A stretch of 64,000 nt of DNA from Azolla caroliniana (GCA_043228905.1 JBHGNT010000017.1:806001-870000); one strand, 5' to 3'; shown: positions 21,400-32,153, counted from the first letter of the stretch. Numbers and translations are program-made. Notes: generated by a model from the sequence alone, not told the origin.

Positions 21400-24185
21400 C
21401 GCACATCCGCCCCCACCAAGGAGAAGAGGTGAGATTTTTTCGGCCATGGTGATAAACCGAGGTCCGTCGTGTCCTCGTTGGCCTTGCTCGGGTTCATTTT
21501 CCATTTCGAGCACGCCCATCCCTTCCACACGAACCGTCGTAGCATCCCGTTCCACCGTATCCGTTGCACGTCCTGGAGCCGACGGATCCAACGGATCCAC
21601 CACGTCCACCGTGTGTCCCCGAAACATCGACTCCATCCAAACCGTCATATCCATCGCACGTGCCTTCCTCCCCGGTCAGTCCTCCCGAATGCCATTGCCG
21701 ATCCGGTCACTCTTTCTTTGTCCGCCACGTAGGTCCTCCAATTAGGCCCTCGGTCACCCCGTTTGCTCGCCGGATTCCGCCCCTCGCGTACCGCTTGTGT
21801 TCTATCTCCGGCTCGATCCTCTCTTTGTCTCGAACACCTCGTGCCGATTCCCTCCGTTCCGCGCTCACCTTCCATAGGCTCTTTCCGTGTGCCCTTGTTG
21901 TCTCCCGAACATGCGCTCGTTCTTCAGTCCCTCAGTGACCTCATTACGCGCTCCTTGCCTCTCCTTTGCCTGTCGTGCTCTCTCGCCGTAGAGTGTACCG
22001 TCATCCCGACCTCCGTGTCAGTGTCCCTCGAGGCTCTCGTTACCACCTTGCCTTGACTTGCGCCCTCTTGGCCCGCTTGGCCTTGCATGCCCTCCGGGAA
22101 GCCGCCGCATTTTCTCTTCCCGGTGTGTACCCCGTTGTTCTCCGCACACCATCCTTCGCTCTCGCCACCCATCCGCCGATCCCGGCACCTTACGGCTTCG
22201 TCTCTCGCCGCTTGCTTGCCTCTCAAAAGCTCGACCGGTTCGCCGTTGCCGGTCACTCGTTGCCGCTCTTCCGGGTGCATGCTTACTTCTTGGCCCTTCG
22301 CCGGCCGTAGTGCATGCTTCGTATTACGCACCTCATCTGTTGTAGACCCGACCTCCGCGCCGGTCTCTTCGTCCTTTGTTGCCGTAGCCCCTTCCGACTC
22401 CGGCTTGCCGTCTGGACCGTGCTCGTCCGTCTTCACGTACCGGGCACCCGTTCTGGTAGCCTCATCCATTCCGGTCTCCGACTCCTCACCGCCACCCGCC
22501 GTCTCTTCAGACTTATGTTGATCCATAACCGCCGAAGTCTCAAGAATAGGTGTGCAGAGTTCCTCTTGCTCTCGGTCTTCCGCCGAGCCGTAATCACCGT
22601 GCTTGGTTAGCTTCCTTCTCCCGCGCACCGGCTCCCACCGGGTGTTGTGGCCCGTTCGCCTCGACCTCCAATCATGCCGACTTAGTCTTCGCCCAGATCG
22701 GTCTCGGCCGATCGAATTCCTGTTTGGTCGGCTCCCTTCCGTAATCGTAACCGGTCGGTACATGTTTGTCCGCACAAATCCGGCCTTGCCGGCTCTTCTT
22801 CGGTTCGGGCCTGGTTGACCGGACCCCGCTCCAATCTTCTTCTGTCTCGTCTTCCGATCGTGTTGGATTATTGACCGGTTCATCTTCCGGTCGGGTCGGT
22901 TCCCGACTCTCTTCTCTTTGCTGCTCCCGACCTCTCTGTTGGTCCTCTTGTATACGCCCGTTCTGGGCCTCGCATCCTCATCGCCAATGCCCTTCTCTCC
23001 GGTCTCATGTTGGCATTCTAGCACAATCGTCGTATTCTCCGGCCCCAGTGTCGAGGGGTCTCTCCTCCGTCCGCTATGACCTTCCTCGTCGTCGTTTCGA
23101 TCGTCCGCTTCTACCGCAGCCACATTCAGTCTCTCCGGTCTCATGTGGGCTCTCGGGGCCGTCCGCCGAAGTCTCTAGAATAGGCGTCGAAAAAACCCCG
23201 GTACCGTTACTCGCCGATGGCACGTTCGTAGCCACCTTCGTTTGAACGCCGGAGGTTGGTCCATGGCTATCTCTTCCTCGTTCTCCTCGTCGTCGTCTTG
23301 GTCTCGGTTGGCCGCCTTGGCGTCGCCACCACCCGTCTCTCTAGGACTCACGCCAGCACTCGGGCCGACCGCCGGAGCCTCTAGGATCGGTGTGGGTAAG
23401 GACCCGGCATCACCGCTCGTTGTGTCCGTAGCCGCCTCCGTTCGGACGTCGTTGTCCGCGGCTCCCCCATCTCCGATTCCGCAAGCCTCGATTATGCTTG
23501 CCGCCCCTTCTTCCTCGTTTTCCTTGCCGTTGTCTTGGTTGCCCTCCTTGTCGCCGCCACCGCCCGTCGCTCTAGGTCTCACGCCGGCACTCGGGCCGGC
23601 TGTCGGAGCCTCTAGGACCGGTGTGGGTAAGGACCCGACACCCCCACTTGTTGTGTCCGTAGCCGCTTCTATACGGACGTCGTTGTCCGTGGCTACCCCT
23701 CCTCCAATCGCGCAAGCCTCGATTACGCTTGCCGCCGTCCCTTCCATGTTGTCGTCTCAGCTGCCTGCCTTGCCGCCGCCACCGCCCGTCACTCTAGGTC
23801 TCATGCCGGCACTCGGGCCGACCGCCGGAGCCATTAGGGCCGGTGTGGGTAAGGTCGTGACATTGCCGCTTGTCTCCTCCCCACTCGATGGTTCGGGCCG
23901 CCATGTCCCGAATCCGTAGTTACCGGCCTCCATGGCCGTCCCTTCACCGCAAGGCAAGAGGGTCGCTTGCTCCACACCCTCTCCCATGTCGCCGTCTCAC
24001 GCTCTTTCGGCCTCCGCATAGGCCCCGTCCTCCACGCGTAGGGAGGCTTCTTCCTCCGCATCCTTCAATCTGCTTGGGGCGAACTCCGTAATAAGCCCTT
24101 CCTCGGCTTCGAAATTCACCTTCACGCTCTCGCACGCCTCCCATACCCACGCCTCGAAGTCGTACTCCTCCGGTTGATCGCGCGT
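21400..24185 (-). pseudogene. gypsy-3 acidic repeat-rich ORF, continuation of gag
   Basis: Reading right to left from the gypsy-4 junction, a frame follows the gag (EEYDFEAWVWEACESVKVNF) to near 23998, then continues as a Gly/Ala/Glu-rich protein to about 23175. Two internal stops (near 23998 and 23750) are TGA where CGA would fit. A shift near 23195-23200 in a T-run follows. The region 23144-21924 in the same strand frame is Arg/Glu/Thr-rich. A module TPxLEAPAxGPSAGVxPRxT repeats at least three times. It encodes no RT, IN or protease motif. Function is unknown. Confidence 0.7.
23140..23860 (-). repeat. ~220-230-bp coding tandem repeats in gypsy-3
   Basis: The blocks GCACTCGGGCCGACCG and neighbours start near 23343, 23575 and 23796 (spacing 232 and 221 bp), with a weaker copy near 23140. 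Confidence 0.85.
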
Positions 24186-24878
24186 TGTCGTGAAGAAAAC
24201 CGTCCCCAGGCGCAAACCGTGTATAGCGTGTGTAAACCAGCCCTTACACGTGGGCACGCCCCTTGTGGTACAGTAGATAGGTAGGCACAAAGGTCAGATC
24301 CTAGGTAGCAATATTCTATAGGGAGAATCGAGGAGTATCTCTGTCCGAAAGGAAAGAGAATTAATGTGATGTAAACGGGCAAAGCGGCCTCCCTCCTTGA
24401 GCTATAAAAGAGAGGGAGACGGGGGAGAGAGGGGTATCACGCGCTAGAAGGAACGAAGTGTTGTCGAACTGGGACCAAGGTCTTCTTCTCTGTCGTTCTC
24501 CATAGCTTTCTTTTGCGCAGCTTCTCAGGAGGCTGATTCTGCTCTGTGGAACGCCCGTGTGCTTCCGGTAGAATCTCCATCTTGCTCTCCTGTGTGCGTG
24601 GGGTGATCAGGCGTCGGCATCTACCTCGCCGACCTGATCGGTTGTAACCGTTCGAGTCATCTCCATACTTACAAATACATGCCTATATTTACATACATAC
24701 TCTAGTGTTCTCAACTCGTGTCTCCTGTGTTGTTGTGCCGCGTCCCCGTGCGCTTCTTTGTCTATACGTGAGTGAGCGTCTCTCTCTCTCTCTCTCTCCC
24801 TCTTTCCTCACCTATTCCTCGGTCCAAGACCCCAATGGTCCCGCCTTGTTCTCCACGCACGCGCGTAACAACGCGACA
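24186..24878 (+). repeat. gypsy-4 5' LTR
   Basis: TGTCGTGAAGAAAAC to AACAACGCGACA. TATA box CTATAAAAGAG at about 24401-24411. A CT tract at 24781-24798 is shorter than in the 3' copy. The 3' third carries GGTCCAAGACCCCAATGGTC, the diagnostic block of this LTR group. Confidence 0.95.
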
Positions 24879-24897
24879 TTTTTGGTGAACCCGACGT
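24879..24897 (+). other. gypsy-4 primer binding site
   Basis: TTTTTGGTGAACCCGACGT follows the LTR end directly. It is identical in core to the antisense sites of gypsy-1 and gypsy-3. Confidence 0.85.
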
Positions 24898-25864
24898 TGT
24901 CGTGAAGATTTTCGGCAATAGTGTGAAAATCCCATAAAACGTACAAAATCGAGTATGAATCACGTAGTACAATAATTGTGAAGATAACATTTTAAATAGA
25001 TTTAATATCTAAGTACAAAATGATGGAGGTTTCGAATGCACTTTATTACACGAGAAACGGACAACTAAATGTCAAGATATGAGGGTATAAAGTTTGTAAA
25101 AGGAAAATTGTGAGATATCCCACATAGGCACGACAAATGTCTATGTGTGGAGCATAGAGAGTTCAAGGTAACTTGAACTAAGAGTGGAGGTGGGCTAGCT
25201 ACTCGTAAAGCGTTTTGGCCAACCAAAACCAGACCGGCGATGGAGCCGGTGATCCGACGGCGGCACCGGTATCCGACACCGGTATCCGGCACCGGTATCC
25301 GACGGCATCCGGCGACTCACCGGTATCCAGCGAACCGGCGTCCGGGGACTAGATAAATAAATATATAAATATATATACATATTTACATATACAAGGAGGG
25401 CAAATAAGGATTCGAACCTTGCACCTCCAAGTTAGGAGTCAATTGGCTTACCATTAAGCCATGCTATTTAGTTGAAATTATATTTCTATCATTGTACTTT
25501 TACATGTAAATTCTCATACATGAGAACTAAAATGAGTGACATGGTTATCATGCACCACATGTAATACATAAGCGCCAAATGGCAAACATGCAATTTATGC
25601 ATGTCTTGTACCCTCACATGCATCATATGCATGAGAGCATCTATAAAAGAGGGAAGGGGGAGGAGAAAAAGGACGGTTTGTTTTGTATGAAAATTAAGAG
25701 GAAGAAATTCGTTATCAAATTGATCGTGTAATCTCAACTTCTCTCTTTCCCAATCTATCTTAAGTATTTTCTCGCCAAAGCTTATATCGACTCTAAATCC
25801 TTCTGGTCCAGAACCCCGGCGGTTCCGCCTCACGATCCGCACGTAGTGACGGATCTTCACGACA
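24898..25864 (+). mobile_element. solo LTR-C, ACGT target duplication, in the gypsy-4 leader
   Basis: TGTCGTGAAGATTTTCGG...GGATCTTCACGACA, 967 bp, flanked by ACGT at 24894-24897 and 25865-25868. A second copy is at 47409-48456, also flanked by ACGT. Near the 3' end, CTATAAAAGAGGG (25641-25653) is a TATA box, and GGTCCAGAACCCCGGCGGTTCC parallels the GTCCAAGACCCC block of the gypsy-4 LTR. It contains a tRNA-like segment at 25398-25468. No internal region remains. Confidence 0.92.
25398..25468 (-). repeat. tRNA-derived SINE-like segment
   Basis: On the minus strand: a D-arm-like GGCTTAATGGTAAGCC (4-bp stem), then GGTTCGAATCC, a perfect B-box, with a good TΨC arm. The anticodon stem does not pair and no 7-bp acceptor closes. 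Similar sequence occurs at 17028-17092 and, split by a solo LTR, at 5990-6023 and beyond 6834. Confidence 0.6.
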
Positions 25865-25892
25865 ACGTGAACAGGCGGTAGAGGAGTAGAAG

Positions 25893-28070
25893 ATGAGGGG
25901 GTCGGACCTTGCAGAAGCCATGGCTTCGGCTGTAGACCGTATAGTGAGTGCGCACAAAGGCATCGGCGCCCTTGATAGGGCTATCGAGGCGGTTGTCGGT
26001 ACGATCGGCCGGTTTAGTGGAAAGGATGCCATGAGCTACTTGGCGTCCTACCTGGCTGAGATGGTAATGAGGTACATCCCGGAAGAGAGGCGTCTAGCCG
26101 GATTCCCTCGAGTGGCGATGTCGGGTATCCATATGGAGGTGCTCGAGGTACGGGCCGAGAGCCGGACCTGGGAGGAGTTCGAAGGTCGGCTCCTCGAAAG
26201 ATACGGGCTTGAAGATGCGCTTCGACTTTCGAAGTGGGACTTCATGGAGTGGGTGGAGACCCCCGACAAAGGAAGGAACGCATCAGTGCTCCTTTGGGAG
26301 TTTGAGGAACGCTTCGCGCGCCTCTCGGTGCTTGACCGGACCGTTCTAGACACAAGCCGTGTCCTATTGTTTGTTAAGTCGGTTGACGAGCGGGATCGGG
26401 AGCAGGTAAGCCTCCTATTGGAGACTGATGATGGGCTGACGGCCGACTGGGCCGTGGTGAAAAGGGTCTGTGGCCGTTTCGACAAACGGCGGGAATGGGT
26501 TGACAAAGGGTCGACAGGGGCGGGCTCTGTCGCAGCAAAGAAGCTCGAGCGAAGGGAAGAGACCCGAGATTGGCTCGAGACCGGTTCGGCTTTAACCGGC
26601 GTGGTCAAGGACTCGTCCGGGGGAGCAGCTCTGGAGGAGCTGACGCGGATGGTAAGGGATCTTCAGATCGCCCAGGCACAGAGGGATGGTGGCGAACAGG
26701 CCCGTGATCGACGACCCCTGGCTGAAAACAGGTGCATGTGGTGTGACGCGGTTGGGCACATCCAAAAGGACTGTGAGGACTTTGCCGAGGCGATGAGAAG
26801 CAACGTGGTGTACCTGTGGAACGGTCGGGTGCACGCCAGCGAGACCCGGAGGGCCCTGGACCTAAACGTCGGGCGAGGGGGTATGAAAAGGCTGATGGAG
26901 GAGGCGGCGGCTCGTCACGCGGACACCGTCCACTACTCGGCGTCAGCTAGTATTCGGGTCGGAGGAGACGAGGCCCCGAAGATGAACAAAGCCGGGTTCT
27001 GGCCGACGATGCTGGAAGGCCTCGCCGGCGCACGGCTGAGGAAAGAAGAGGTGGACCGCGCGGAAAAACGGGTCCGGGAGGTAATCGGGTGGAGTGACCC
27101 GATGGAAGAAAAGACGGGCTTCGTCGAGGCCGCTTGTCAAAACTACGAGGCTCTGGTGGAGGACAAGCGGGTAGGGAAACCCGGAGGGGCCGGGCCCTCG
27201 CAGCGATATGAAACTCGATTTGGGCAAAGACGGAATGAGGCCGTTGTAACCGACGCCCAAGATAATCCCAAGAAGGGCGGGTACCGGCTGGGCACAGAAA
27301 TCGAAAGATCCACGGACCTGCGAAAGGTCCTGGAAGAACGAATCCTCGACAGCAAGGTGGAGCTATCGCTGAGGGAAGTGCTCGGGATCACCAAGAAGGA
27401 GTTCCACGACTCCATCGTAGACTTGGTGAAGAGGAAGAGGTTGTCGACGGAGACAGAACCGGAGAAGCCGGTAGAGGTGCGGACGACGCACATAGAGGAC
27501 ATGGCGCTGGAAGACGAGTTGGCGGAGAGCCACTATTCGAGGCCGCACTGGGCCAAAGCGACCACGGAGACCCCCGTAAAGATCGGAGATGTTCATGAAC
27601 CGGTGGTGGCGTTGGTGGACCACGGTTCAAAAATCAATTTGATGTCCATGGACTTTTATAAGAAGGGGAAATGGCCAATCAACACCAAGCACGGGTGGAA
27701 AATACGGGCGGCGACGCGTGCCACCGAGGAACTGCATGGAGCCTGCCCGAATGTACGAGTAAAGATCGGCGATGTCGAGATTGACCAGCACTTCTTCGTG
27801 CAGGAGACGTCCTCACATCCGGTTATACTCGAAGAACCATACATCACGGCAACACGGATGGAGACCAAAGTGCTGGACAACGGCTCGGCCTATGCGAGGG
27901 TCAAGAGCCAGGATGGGCGCCACTCGGTCCAGGTCCTGACGGTGAGACCGAACCATGAGAGGAACCGCGAGACCCTCGGGGGCGAAAGCCGGGAGGATTT
28001 TTTAAGAGGGCTATCAAGGCGTGGGGCCACGATAAGCCGGACACTCCGGGAGAACCCCACAAGTGTATGA
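25893..28070 (+). CDS. gypsy-4 gag and protease-like domain
   Basis: 725 residues. Start ATG at 25893 follows the solo LTR and a short leader; the same start is seen in gypsy-1 at 4784. Residues ~1-200 are a helical capsid-like region. CMWCDAVGHIQKDC (CCHC zinc knuckle) lies near residue 285. A region KVELSLREVLGITKKEF sits around 490. At ~570, VALVDHGSKINLMS looks like a retroviral-type aspartic protease active site with His-Gly-Ser after the Asp instead of the usual Thr/Ser-Gly-Ser/Ala. The flanking strands (VILEEPYITATRMETKVLD) fit. It ends TGA 28068-28070, whose bases overlap an ATG at 28067 in the next frame. Confidence 0.9.
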   Translation: MRGSDLAEAMASAVDRIVSAHKGIGALDRAIEAVVGTIGRFSGKDAMSYLASYLAEMVMRYIPEERRLAGFPRVAMSGIHMEVLEVRAESRTWEEFEGRLLERYGLEDALRLSKWDFMEWVETPDKGRNASVLLWEFEERFARLSVLDRTVLDTSRVLLFVKSVDERDREQVSLLLETDDGLTADWAVVKRVCGRFDKRREWVDKGSTGAGSVAAKKLERREETRDWLETGSALTGVVKDSSGGAALEELTRMVRDLQIAQAQRDGGEQARDRRPLAENRCMWCDAVGHIQKDCEDFAEAMRSNVVYLWNGRVHASETRRALDLNVGRGGMKRLMEEAAARHADTVHYSASASIRVGGDEAPKMNKAGFWPTMLEGLAGARLRKEEVDRAEKRVREVIGWSDPMEEKTGFVEAACQNYEALVEDKRVGKPGGAGPSQRYETRFGQRRNEAVVTDAQDNPKKGGYRLGTEIERSTDLRKVLEERILDSKVELSLREVLGITKKEFHDSIVDLVKRKRLSTETEPEKPVEVRTTHIEDMALEDELAESHYSRPHWAKATTETPVKIGDVHEPVVALVDHGSKINLMSMDFYKKGKWPINTKHGWKIRAATRATEELHGACPNVRVKIGDVEIDQHFFVQETSSHPVILEEPYITATRMETKVLDNGSAYARVKSQDGRHSVQVLTVRPNHERNRETLGGESREDFLRGLSRRGATISRTLRENPTSV

Positions 28071-28379
28071 TAGCGAAGAAACCGTGTACTATAAGTAGGA
28101 AATTTTGGTTCTCCGACAACGGAGGGTGTACGATAGTTGACGTTGTTGGACGGAAGAAGAAAAGGGCGGAGGAGCGACTTCGGGCATGTGGCGTCCTCGG
28201 CCTTGGAGAGGAAATCAACGGAGCCGTGGAGGCGGTCTCTTTCGACGATACCTTGGGGGAGCTGCGAGAGGTAGTCGGAGGAGTCCTTAGAGAGGACCGG
28301 ACGATTCCGGTGTGTTCGGAAAGGATGTACGAAGTCATCGCGGACTTCAGTAGAGGGCTCGTCGGGTCAGACGGCCCGG
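28067..28379 (+). CDS. gypsy-4 pol leader segment
   Basis: An ATG at 28067 overlaps the gag stop (ATGA). This frame encodes about 100 residues of mixed, acidic sequence (GELREVVGGVLREDRTIPV) with no family I can name. At ~28360-28380 the frame shifts to that of the RT. Whether the overlap is a genuine restart or reflects an indel cannot be told from one copy. Confidence 0.55.
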
Positions 28380-29765
28380 GTGGACACGAGGAACAAGACT
28401 GTGGACCGGAAGATGAGGCCAGTCGCGGCTCCCTTGCCGGAGGGCAACGAGTTGCGAATAAAGGGGGTTGCGTCGGACCCGAGTTTACGAAATCCGGCCC
28501 GCATAGGACACACGTTCACCGACATAACGTTGCGCAAGCTCAAAATCAGTGGGGGCGGCTTCCTACTGCTGGCAGAAGAGGACCGTTTTCGGGAAATGCT
28601 CGGAAGGCACGGGAAGGCTTTCGCATTCTCACCGGAGGAGATCGGGTGCATAGACCCGACAGTCGTGGAACCGATGGTGATATTCATGGTACCGCATGTG
28701 CCGTGGAGTCTCAAACCGATTCCTGTACCCAGAGCTCACATCCCGAAGCTGATGGAGCTGTTAAAGCAGAAGGTCGAGATGGGAATCCTCGAATCGTCGA
28801 GTGCCCCATACTCGAATCGGTGGTTTACCGTGCCGAAGAAGGATGGCACGCTGCGCTTTATTCAAGACCTGCAGCCGGTCAACAAGGTGACCATTCGAAA
28901 CGCAGGAATCGGACCAACAATAGACGAGTTCGCAAAGGCCTTCACCAGAAGGTCGATTTACTCGGTCGGTGATCTCTACTCGGAGTACGATCAGTTCCAG
29001 CTAGCCATAGAGAGCAGAGACATCACGACAATGCGAACTCCTCTCGGCCTAGTACGGATGTGTACCCTACCGCAAGGAGGGACGAACTCGGTGGCTCACA
29101 TGGCGAACGCAATGAACAAGGTGCTGAAGGATTGTATCCCGGACATCACCATGCCATTTCTGGACGACGTCCCGATCAAGGGATGCCCGGTGGAGGAAAG
29201 GGACGAGACGATCGGACCAGACGGGTGCCGGAAATTTGTGGCGATATACATCGATGACTGCGAGAAGGTGCTACGGAGGTTGGAGGGCGCGAAGCTCACC
29301 TTCTCCGGGGGAAAATCGGCCTTCGGGCAAGCAGAGATCATGGTCGTCGGACACCTATGCGGGTCGTACGGCCGGAAACCGTCTCCGGCTAAGGTAGAAG
29401 CCATCTCCGCGATGAAGGACGATTGCATCTCGGTCACGGAGGTTCGGAGGTTCTTGGGAGCATGCGCGTTCTACCACATATGGATCCCGCATTACGCTCA
29501 TGTCGCGGAGCCGTTATACAAGTTGCTGAAAAAGGGGCGAAGATTCGAGTGGAGAGACGAGCATACGGAGTCTGTTCGGAAGATGAAGGAAGCACTTGCC
29601 GCGGCTCCGGCGCTCCGAAAGGCTATCTATGGAAAGAGCACTCCAATTTACATAACGGTAGACACGAGTCCGACCGGGATCGGATGGGTCGTCAACCAGG
29701 AGGACGAGGACAGCATGCGTTTCCCGATCCGGTTCGGCGCGAAGGTCCTCAGCGAACGACAGTGA
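28380..29765 (+). CDS. gypsy-4 reverse transcriptase
   Basis: RT fingers and palm motifs: LMELLKQKVEMGILESSSAP, WFTVPKKDGTLRFIQDLQPV, YSVGDLYSEYDQFQLAI (first catalytic Asp), and TLPQGGTNSVAHMANAMNKV. The catalytic doublet sits in TMPFLDDVPIKG. A gypsy-type connection follows (MVVGHLCGSYGRKPSPAKVE, RRFLGACAFYHIWIPHYAHV) and then RNase H start PIYITVDTSPTGIGW. The frame ends at TGA 29763-29765 between ERQ and GYAQVKREL. In the same frame, the normal reading would be Arg, so CGA to TGA. Confidence 0.93.
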   Translation: MDTRNKTVDRKMRPVAAPLPEGNELRIKGVASDPSLRNPARIGHTFTDITLRKLKISGGGFLLLAEEDRFREMLGRHGKAFAFSPEEIGCIDPTVVEPMVIFMVPHVPWSLKPIPVPRAHIPKLMELLKQKVEMGILESSSAPYSNRWFTVPKKDGTLRFIQDLQPVNKVTIRNAGIGPTIDEFAKAFTRRSIYSVGDLYSEYDQFQLAIESRDITTMRTPLGLVRMCTLPQGGTNSVAHMANAMNKVLKDCIPDITMPFLDDVPIKGCPVEERDETIGPDGCRKFVAIYIDDCEKVLRRLEGAKLTFSGGKSAFGQAEIMVVGHLCGSYGRKPSPAKVEAISAMKDDCISVTEVRRFLGACAFYHIWIPHYAHVAEPLYKLLKKGRRFEWRDEHTESVRKMKEALAAAPALRKAIYGKSTPIYITVDTSPTGIGWVVNQEDEDSMRFPIRFGAKVLSERQ

Positions 29766-30581
29766 GGATACGCCCAGGTTAAACGTGAGCTCTGGGGTAT
29801 CGTTTCGGCGGTAAAGGCCGATAAAGACTACCTAATCGGGGCAGAGGTAATTATCGAGACGGACTGCCTGTCAATTCTTGGCATGGTTTCCGGATGCGCG
29901 ACGCCGGACCTGGCAATGCTCAGGTGGATAGCATACATCAAGTCCCTGAATCCGGAAATACGACACATTTCCGGGAAAGACAACGCCATGGCCGACATGC
30001 TTTCAAGGGCAAGGTTCGAAAACGACGGCGGCATGGTTTCAGAGGACGAGGAAGTCGGCGTGGACTTCTTCGAGGCGGCTTACGTGACAGCCAATGGGGA
30101 ATGCTCTCCAACGCTTAACGACTTCGACGAGAGCAAGTACGACGGGGAGTGGCTGCAGATCGGCGGGTTCCTGAAAACAATGACACCGGACGCGGCATGG
30201 ACAACGGACGAGGCCAACCGGATTCGGAAGAAAGCCTACCGATTCTTTCTCCGGGACGGATACATCTGGAAGCACCCGAAGAAGAGGAACGACATCCTGC
30301 TCCGAGTGGTGGCGAAGGAGGAACAGGAGGATTTGCTGGCGGCGTACCATGATAGCCCGTGGGCTGGATACCGTGGAACGTGGGCCACGTTCGAAAAGCT
30401 AAAGGGGAAGTACTGGTGGCCGGGACTATACCGGGACGTGCATCGGTTCGTGACGACTTGCGAAAGCTGCCAAGTGCACTCCATGATCCGACACCGGGAC
30501 GAGCTTCACCCAACCTACCCTCCGACCGTCCACTTCAAATGGATGGTGGATTTGGTGACAATGCCAATGGGGGTAGGATAG
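29766..30581 (+). CDS. gypsy-4 RNase H and integrase zinc finger
   Basis: Same frame as the RT after the TGA. RNase H: AQVKRELWGIVSAVKADKDY, then VIIETDCLSILGM and IRHISGKDNAMADMLSRARF. Then the integrase HHCC finger, including DSPWAGYRGTWATFEKLKGK and TTCESCQVHSMIRHRDELH (Cys pair). It ends TAG 30579-30581 after MGVG. Gypsy-2 has Gln at the same position, so CAG to TAG. Confidence 0.92.
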   Translation, partial: GYAQVKRELWGIVSAVKADKDYLIGAEVIIETDCLSILGMVSGCATPDLAMLRWIAYIKSLNPEIRHISGKDNAMADMLSRARFENDGGMVSEDEEVGVDFFEAAYVTANGECSPTLNDFDESKYDGEWLQIGGFLKTMTPDAAWTTDEANRIRKKAYRFFLRDGYIWKHPKKRNDILLRVVAKEEQEDLLAAYHDSPWAGYRGTWATFEKLKGKYWWPGLYRDVHRFVTTCESCQVHSMIRHRDELHPTYPPTVHFKWMVDLVTMPMGVG

Positions 30582-31484
30582 ATGTGGTATCTGGTGCTAG
30601 CTCGGGAGGATCTAATAAACCAGGTTGAAGGCCGAGCCCTGCAGAACAAGACGACTGCAGCCGTATGCCGGTTTTTGATTGAGGACGTGGTATGCCGATA
30701 CAGCTGCGTAGGGAAGATCGTGGCTGACCGTGGTGAGTTGGACGCAGAAGAGGCCGAAGAGCTGTTCGACCGGCTAGGAGTCAAACTTTCGCTCACCACA
30801 GCGTACAATCTGGAGACGAACAGGAAGGTAGAGCGCGGACACGGGCCGATTGTCAAAGCGCTAGTCCGGGCGTGCGGAGGCCAGGTCGGGAACTGGCCAC
30901 GGCTGCTACCTTATGCCTTGTGGGCGGACCGGACTACGCATAGTTCAGTGACCGAGTTCATGCCGGCCGAGCTTATGTTCGGACAGAAACCGATCATGCC
31001 AACGGAACGGACAATCTCCTCGTGGGCCACGGTGGACTGGAGGGATGAGATGAGCTGGGAGGAACTGTTGGCGGCGCGGATTCGACAGCTCGAGCAGAGG
31101 CTGGAGGACGTAGAGCGAGCCGCGGAGAAACTTCGGGTAGTGAGGATAAGGAACAAAGCCCGGTTCGACCGAACACACCGGCTCAGGCCAAGGAAGATCG
31201 AGGAAGGCGAATGGGTGCTAGTCTACGACAGCAGCCTCGACAATCAGCACAAGGCCACGCGGAAGTTCGCAAGGAGGTGGTTCGGGCCTTACGTAGTAAC
31301 AGGTGCCAACGGCAATGGGACGTACCATCTCGCGGAGCTCGACGGTACGAGAATGGCGATACCGGTAGCGGGGAAGAGGATCAAAGCGTTCAAGAAACGA
31401 CACGACGGTGAGCCGGAGCTAGGGAGCACGGACAGCAACGACGAGCAGCCCGAGGCGGAGGACGAACCGGTAAACGAGGAATAA
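30582..31484 (+). CDS. gypsy-4 integrase core and C-terminus
   Basis: Continues the same frame. Core: VGKIVADRGELDAEEAEELF supplies the second catalytic Asp; the Glu falls in NRKVERGHGPIVK. C-terminal: HRLRPRKIEEGEWVLVYDSS, FARRWFGPYVVTGANG and TYHLAELDGTRMAIPV, an SH3-like region. No chromodomain was recognised. The final acidic tail ends at TAA. It lies 65 bp from the polypurine tract. Confidence 0.93.
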   Translation: MWYLVLAREDLINQVEGRALQNKTTAAVCRFLIEDVVCRYSCVGKIVADRGELDAEEAEELFDRLGVKLSLTTAYNLETNRKVERGHGPIVKALVRACGGQVGNWPRLLPYALWADRTTHSSVTEFMPAELMFGQKPIMPTERTISSWATVDWRDEMSWEELLAARIRQLEQRLEDVERAAEKLRVVRIRNKARFDRTHRLRPRKIEEGEWVLVYDSSLDNQHKATRKFARRWFGPYVVTGANGNGTYHLAELDGTRMAIPVAGKRIKAFKKRHDGEPELGSTDSNDEQPEAEDEPVNEE

Positions 31485-31549
31485 AAGCAAGGACCGATTT
31501 TCTCCAAGTAGGAACCCAATTTTGGCGCATACCGGTGGATGCGCGGTTA

Positions 31550-31561
31550 GGTGGGGGTGGA
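31550..31561 (+). other. gypsy-4 polypurine tract
   Basis: GGTGGGGGTGGA immediately before the 3' LTR. The same tract occurs inverted at 17309-17320. Confidence 0.95.
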
Positions 31562-32153
31562 TGTCGTGAAGAAAACCGTCCCCAGGCGCAAACCGTGTAT
31601 AGCGTGTGTAAACCGGCCCTTACACGTGGGCACGCCCCTTGTGGTATAGTAGATAGGTAGGCACAAAGGTCAGATCCTAGGTAGCAATATTCTATAGGGA
31701 GAATCGAGGAGTATCTCTGTTCGAAAGGACAGAGAATTAATGTGATGTAAACGGGCAAGGCGGCCTCCCTCCTTGAGCTATAAAAGAGAGGGAGACGGGG
31801 GAGAGAGGGGTATCACGCGCTAGAAGTAACGAAGTGTTGTCGAACTGGGACCGAGGTCTTCTTTTCTGTCGTTCTCCATAGCTTTCTTTTGCGCAACTTC
31901 TCAGGAGGCTGATTCTGCTCCGTGGAACGCCCGTGTGCTTCCGGCAGAATCTCCATCTTGCTCTCCTGTGTGCGTGGGGTGATCAGGTGTCGGCATCCAC
32001 CTCGCCGACCTTATCGGCTGTAACCGTTCGAGTCATCTCCATACTTACAAATACATGCCTATATTTACATACATACTCTAGTGTTCTCAACTCGTGTCTC
32101 CTGTGTTGTTGTGTCGCGTCCCCGTGCGCTTCTTTGTCTATACGTGAGTGAGC

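Noticed and set aside
21469-24091. Plus-strand Pro/Ser-rich frames as genes
   Set aside because: They are shadows of the antisense gypsy-3 ORF in GC-rich DNA.
25398-25468. A tRNA gene
   Set aside because: T and D arms are fine but the anticodon stem does not pair and no acceptor closes; related degenerate copies exist.
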